Shown here: one piece after another, positions 60,158-64,000 of the stretch
Numbering within the stretch: position 1 is the first letter of the stretch
How the letters are laid out: each line of letters begins with the position of its first letter
Origin: Amycolatopsis acididurans
Lineage (GTDB): Bacteria > Actinomycetota > Actinomycetes > Mycobacteriales > Pseudonocardiaceae
Reading direction: 5' to 3'
Length of the DNA stretch: 64,000 nucleotides
Assembly (NCBI RefSeq): GCF_012328925.1
Contig: NZ_JAAXLS010000013.1
Location: forward strand, 62,001-126,000
Notes under the pieces: model-generated
What the model was told of the DNA's origin: nothing
Databases searched by the model: none
The model's input: only the letters and a program-made list of their open reading frames with translations
Made by a program: the position numbers and the translations under genes

Positions 60158-61066
60158 ATGGCCAACCCCACGGGAGAGCAGTTCGAGATCGTCCGCGGCA
60201 ACGCACGCGCGATCGTCACCGAGATCGGCGCGGGCCTGCGGGCCTTCGAGATCGGCGGCGTGCCCTATGTCGAAACGTTCGACGCCGACGCCAAGCCGCC
60301 CAAAGGGGCAGGCCAGGTGCTGCTGCCGTGGCCGAACCGCACCAAGAACGCCGAATGGACCTACCAAGGTCAGCTGCAGCAACTGGAGGTCACCGAGGAG
60401 TCGCGTGGCAACGCGATCCACGGGTTGACCCGGCATCGCGAGTGGACACTCGTCGAGCACGCCGAATCCTCGATCACGTTCGAGATCGAAATCGAGAAGC
60501 AGCAGGGCTGGCCGGTGCCGCTGCACGCGCGCATCACCTACGAGGTGGCGCCGCGCGAGCTCACCGTGACGCACGAGATCCGCAACGAGGGCGAGACGCC
60601 GATCGGGGTCGGCGTCGGCACGCATCCGTACTTCCGCATCGGCGACGTGCCCACCGACGAGCTCACGCTGACCCTGCAAGCCACCCGCGTGCGGCCGTAC
60701 GCCGCGGACAAGCAGCTTCCGTACTCCGACGAGCAGGACGTAGAGGGCACCGAGTACGACTTCCGTTCCGGCGTGCTGCTCGCGACCGTCGACCTCGACA
60801 CCGCGTTCGGCGGTCTGGGCACGGGCGAGGACGGCCGCCACCACCACGTGCTCGGCCACGGCGAGAAGAGCGTGGACGTCTGGGCGGGCGCGGACTTCCG
60901 CTGGGTGCAGGTGTTCACGCCGGAGGACCTGGTCGGGCGCGGCCGGGCGGTGGCGATCGAGCCCATGACCTGCCCCGCCGACGCGCTCAACTCCGGCACC
61001 GACCTGATCGAACTCGACCCGGGCACGTCGTGGAGCGGAAGCTGGGGTGTCCGCGTCACGGGCTGA
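60158..61066 (+). CDS. Aldose 1-epimerase family protein
   Basis: 302-residue mutarotase-like beta-sandwich protein. Landmarks: LPWPNRTKNAEWTYQG, NAIHGLTRHREW (His) and GVGTHPYFRIG (His-Pro-Tyr). It interconverts sugar anomers. ATG 60158, 66 bases from the divergent tetR gene. Confidence 0.9.
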   Translation: MANPTGEQFEIVRGNARAIVTEIGAGLRAFEIGGVPYVETFDADAKPPKGAGQVLLPWPNRTKNAEWTYQGQLQQLEVTEESRGNAIHGLTRHREWTLVEHAESSITFEIEIEKQQGWPVPLHARITYEVAPRELTVTHEIRNEGETPIGVGVGTHPYFRIGDVPTDELTLTLQATRVRPYAADKQLPYSDEQDVEGTEYDFRSGVLLATVDLDTAFGGLGTGEDGRHHHVLGHGEKSVDVWAGADFRWVQVFTPEDLVGRGRAVAIEPMTCPADALNSGTDLIELDPGTSWSGSWGVRVTG

Positions 61067-61091
61067 GCCGCTGCGGTTAGCGTGTCGAACC

Positions 61092-62303
61092 ATGACGACT
61101 GCGATTGTGGGCGGGTACGTCGTGCCGGTCGACGGGGAACCGGTCGACGGTGGCACGGTCCTGATCGAGAACGGGAAGATCACGGCGGTCGGCCCCGAGG
61201 CCGATGTGGACATCCCGGAGGATGCCGAACTGGTCGACGCCGCCGGCGCGTGGGTGCTGCCGGGTTTCGTCGACGCGCACGTCCACCTCGGTGTGCACGA
61301 GGAGGGCGAGGGCTGGTCGGGTAACGACACCAACGAGATGACCGACCCGAACGGCGCCCGTTTCCGTGCCGTCGACGGCATCGACCCGTTCGAGGTCGGT
61401 TTCGACGACGCACTCTCCGGCGGCGTCACCAGCGTCGTGATCAAGCCCGGCTCCGGCAATCCGATCGGCGGCCAGACCGTCGGCGTGAAAACGTGGGGCC
61501 GCACCGCGCTGGACATGGTTTTCGCCGAGCAGGTCAGCGTCAAGAGCGCGCTGGGCGAGAACCCGAAGCGGGTGTACGGGGAGAAGAAGCAGACGCCCTC
61601 CACGCGGCTCGGGGTCGCCGCGATCATCCGCGAGGCGTTCACGAAGGCCCGCAACTACGCCGCGCAACGCGACCACGCGCGTACGGAAGGCAAGCCGTTC
61701 GACACGGATCTGACGCTGGAGACGCTCGCGCAGGTGCTCGACGGGACCCTGTACTGGGACCAGCACACGCACCGCGCCGACGACATCGTCACCGCGATCC
61801 GGTTGGCCAAGGAGTTCGGTTACAAGCTCGTCGTCAACCACGGCACCGAGGGGCATCTCATCGCCGATGTGCTGGCCGAGGAGGGTGTGCCGGTCATCCT
61901 CGGGCCGCTGTTCACCACGCGGTCGAAGGTCGAGTTGCGGAACCGGACGCTGCGCAGCGCCGGGATCCTGGCCCGGGCAGGCGTCCGGATCGCCATCACG
62001 ACCGATCACCCGGTCGTCCCGATCAACTTCCTTGTGTACCAGGCGGCGCTGGCCGTGAAGGAGGGTCTGGAGCCGGAGGCGGCGCTGCGTGCGCTGACGG
62101 TGAACCCGGCGAGCATGCTCGGCCTCGACGACCGGATCGGCTCGCTGAAGCCCGGGCTGGACGCGGACGTGGTGGTGTGGTCCGGTGACCCGCTGGACGT
62201 GATGAACAGGGCACTGCGCGTCTTCGTGCGCGGCCACGAGGTCTACACCTTCGACGAAGGTCGTGGCGAGGGCGTCGTCGCGGAGCGGCGGTACCGGGAG
62301 TAG
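61092..62303 (+). CDS. Amidohydrolase family protein
   Basis: 403-residue metal-dependent hydrolase. Metal motif DAHVHLG near 57-63; further His in YWDQHTHRADD, VVNHGTEGH, and the Asp in TTDHPV. Resembles imidazolonepropionase-like amidohydrolases. ATG 61092. Substrate unknown. Confidence 0.9.
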   Translation: MTTAIVGGYVVPVDGEPVDGGTVLIENGKITAVGPEADVDIPEDAELVDAAGAWVLPGFVDAHVHLGVHEEGEGWSGNDTNEMTDPNGARFRAVDGIDPFEVGFDDALSGGVTSVVIKPGSGNPIGGQTVGVKTWGRTALDMVFAEQVSVKSALGENPKRVYGEKKQTPSTRLGVAAIIREAFTKARNYAAQRDHARTEGKPFDTDLTLETLAQVLDGTLYWDQHTHRADDIVTAIRLAKEFGYKLVVNHGTEGHLIADVLAEEGVPVILGPLFTTRSKVELRNRTLRSAGILARAGVRIAITTDHPVVPINFLVYQAALAVKEGLEPEAALRALTVNPASMLGLDDRIGSLKPGLDADVVVWSGDPLDVMNRALRVFVRGHEVYTFDEGRGEGVVAERRYRE

Positions 62304-62404
62304 TCCGGTTCGCTTCGGCTTGGGTCGGTTTGGGAGGTTTGGCTCGGGGGTCTGGTTCGGTGCCGGTCGCGTTGCCGGCCGGTGGGGAGAGGTCCGGCTG
62401 TTGC

Positions 62405-62441
62405 TCGGCTTCGCCGTCGGGGTGGTTCGGCTTCGCCGTCG
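62405..62441. repeat. 15-bp direct repeat, 22 bp apart
   Basis: TCGGCTTCGCCGTCG occurs at 62405-62419 and 62427-62441, inside a 147-bp gap between convergent genes that is strongly G/T-rich on the plus strand. Confidence 0.6.
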
Positions 62442-62450
62442 CGGCTTTGG

Positions 62451-63587
62451 TCAGGCTCGCTTCAGTTCGCGGGCGATGACCATGCGCTGGATCTGGTTGG
62501 TGCCTTCGAAGATCTGCGGCACCTTCGCCTCGCGCATGTAGCGCTCGACCGGGAAGTCGCGCGTGTACCCGGCGCCGCCCAGCACCTGCACCGCGTCCGT
62601 GGTCACCTTCATCGCCGCGTCGGTCGCGACCAGTTTCGCTACCGAGGCCTGGCGCCGGAACGGCATGCCGCGGTCCCGCCGTCGCGCCGCGTCCAGGTAG
62701 CTCGCGCGGGCCGAGTCGATCGCCGCGGCCATGTCCGCCAGCAGGAACTCCAGCCCCTGGAACTCGATGATCGGCTTGCCGAACTGGGTGCGGCCCTTGG
62801 CGTATTCGACCGCTTCCTCCAGCGCGGCCTGTGCCAGACCCACCGCGCACGCGGCGATCCCGAGCCGTCCGGAGTCCAAAGAGGACAACGCGATGCGCAG
62901 CCCGGCACCTTCCTCGCCGATCAGCCGGTCGGCATCGACCCTGGCGTCCGCGAAAATCATCTGCGCCGTCGTGGAACCGGTCAGTCCCATTTTGCGCTCC
63001 GGCGGCGCCGCCGAAAGCCCGGGCGTCGCGCCGTCGACCAGCAGGCACGAGACGTCCGCGTCGCTCGTGCGCACCATCGTCGTGTAGAAGTCGGCCTCGC
63101 CGCCGTGCGTGATCCACGCCTTGGTCCCGTTGACCACGTACTGCTCGCCGTCCCGCCGCGCCCGCGTCGACAGCGCCGCCGCATCGGAACCGGCGTGCGT
63201 CTCCGACAGCGCGTACGCGCCCAGCAGATCGCCGTCGAGCATTGCGGGCAGCCACCGGTCACGCTGGGCGTCCGTGCCGTGGTGGGCGAGCGCGAAGCAC
63301 GACATCGTGTGCACCGACAGGCCGACGCCGACCGACATCCACGCGGCCGCGATCTCCTCCAGCACCTGCAGGTACACCTCGTAGGGCACCTCGCCGCCAC
63401 CCCAGCGGCCGGAGTACGGCAGCCCCAGCAGGCCCGACTTCCCGAGCAGCCGGAACTGCTCGCGAGGGAAGCGCTCGGCCTCCTCGTACTCCGCCGCGAG
63501 TGGTTTGAGCTCCTCGCGGGCCAGTTCGGTGGCCAACGCGAGCAGGTCCTCGGACTCCCGGTTCGGCAGCAGGCGCTCGACCGTCAT
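62451..63587 (-). CDS. Acyl-CoA dehydrogenase
   Basis: 378-residue FAD enzyme oxidising acyl-CoA at the alpha-beta bond. Landmarks: [13 protein letters not shown] (FAD/substrate loop), [10 protein letters not shown], and the C-terminal [10 protein letters not shown] with catalytic-type Glu361. ATG 63587 (MTVERLLPN) follows AGGAG. Divergent from a TetR gene with a dyad between. Confidence 0.94.
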   Translation of the reverse strand: MTVERLLPNRESEDLLALATELAREELKPLAAEYEEAERFPREQFRLLGKSGLLGLPYSGRWGGGEVPYEVYLQVLEEIAAAWMSVGVGLSVHTMSCFALAHHGTDAQRDRWLPAMLDGDLLGAYALSETHAGSDAAALSTRARRDGEQYVVNGTKAWITHGGEADFYTTMVRTSDADVSCLLVDGATPGLSAAPPERKMGLTGSTTAQMIFADARVDADRLIGEEGAGLRIALSSLDSGRLGIAACAVGLAQAALEEAVEYAKGRTQFGKPIIEFQGLEFLLADMAAAIDSARASYLDAARRRDRGMPFRRQASVAKLVATDAAMKVTTDAVQVLGGAGYTRDFPVERYMREAKVPQIFEGTNQIQRMVIARELKRA

Positions 63588-63610
63588 CGCCGTCTCCTGT
63601 ACTCGAAGCA

Positions 63611-63634
63611 GTACTATATAACCATTCACAGTAC
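63611..63634. promoter_or_regulatory. Candidate operator between acyl-CoA dehydrogenase and tetR genes
   Basis: GTACT (63611-63615) and AGTAC (63630-63634) form a dyad around an AT-rich centre (ATATAACCATTCAC), in the 65-bp divergent gap. Confidence 0.5.
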
Positions 63635-63652
63635 AGCACATACGGTGTCCGG

Positions 63653-64000
63653 ATGGTAGACCGCGTTCGGCTCCGGGTCCCGAGCAGCAAACAACTGACC
63701 GCCCGGCAGCGCGCGCTGCTCGCGGAACTGGAGGAGCTGTTCCTCGTCGAGGGGTTCATGCACTTCACCCTCGACGACCTGGCCGCGAAGACGCACTGCT
63801 CGAAGTCGACCCTGTACGCACTGGCGCCGAGCAAGGAGCAGCTCGCGGTCCGCGTGGTCGCCCACTTCTTCAAGGGCGCGGCCGATCTGCTGGACGAGCG
63901 CATCGCGCGCATCGACGACGCGCGCCAGATCATCGGCACCTACCTGGCGGGCATCGCCGAGTACCTCAACCGGGCCTCGCCCGAGTTCATGCGCGACATC
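63653..64000 (+). CDS. TetR-family regulator, 3' partial
   Basis: First 116 residues; the gene continues past the window end. N-terminal HTH near 33-53 ([20 protein letters not shown]). Likely regulator of the divergent acyl-CoA dehydrogenase gene through the dyad at 63611. Confidence 0.85.
   Translation, partial: MVDRVRLRVPSSKQLTARQRALLAELEELFLVEGFMHFTLDDLAAKTHCSKSTLYALAPSKEQLAVRVVAHFFKGAADLLDERIARIDDARQIIGTYLAGIAEYLNRASPEFMRDI

Overview
The window is high-GC DNA with dense, often overlapping genes and many GTG/TTG starts. The proteins (conservon signalling genes, RpfA, SepH, DUF2530/2537/3027 families, actinobacterial-type citrate synthase) point to an actinobacterium, most likely Pseudonocardiaceae (Amycolatopsis-like). 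From memory, the backbone from about 5.8 to 51 kb follows the Mycobacterium tuberculosis order Rv0862c to Rv0889c: helicase-associated protein, small protein, moaC, mog/moaE, rpfA, moaD, moaA, YccF, cspB, DUF2771, MFS, DUF3027, DUF2530, MarR, rRNA methyltransferase, DUF2537, sepH, serC, citrate synthase. Lineage-specific genes are inserted into this frame.

Layout. 1-5.7 kb: a conservon (sensor kinase cut by the window edge, roadblock, DUF742, GTPase) followed by a second roadblock-DUF742 pair. 5.8-9.8 kb: helicase-associated protein, a small protein and ACT-domain malic enzyme. 9.8-11.5 kb: marR-MFS efflux unit. 11.6-20.2 kb: molybdenum block with moaC, a mog-moaE fusion, rpfA, moaD, moaA, an HTH-TOBE protein and modABC. 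A 1.16-kb repeat- and hairpin-rich stretch without a convincing gene lies before rpfA, and rpfA has a long leader with a CRP-type site and a probable c-di-AMP riboswitch. 20-26 kb: HAD phosphatase, metallophosphatase, DUF1772 protein with two operator-like dyads, YccF, PhzF, TetR-R2lox pair, HAD hydrolase. 26-38 kb: cold-shock protein, lipoproteins, MFS, QC-type cyclase, DUF3027 with a large GHKL ATPase, purine permease, MarR-MFS, exported protein. 38-46 kb: NAT, MFS, sodA, heme oxygenase, a GCS2-family ligase, rRNA methyltransferase, sepH. 46-51 kb: GT87 membrane transferase, serC, serine hydrolase, citrate synthase. 51.3-55.7 kb: urease operon ureABCFGD. 55.8-64 kb: pdxH, MFS, a second methionine aminopeptidase, TetR-MBL pair, aldose epimerase, amidohydrolase, and an acyl-CoA dehydrogenase divergent from a TetR gene cut by the window end.

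Themes. Molybdate uptake and most Moco synthesis steps sit side by side. Two iron-box palindromes lie near the heme oxygenase gene and an exported protein gene. Several regulator-target pairs carry visible dyads. Convergent genes are packed so tightly that three pairs share their stop codons. Degenerate 22-23-bp tandem arrays or repeats recur in three intergenic gaps. No rRNA, tRNA, CRISPR array, IS element or prophage was recognised.
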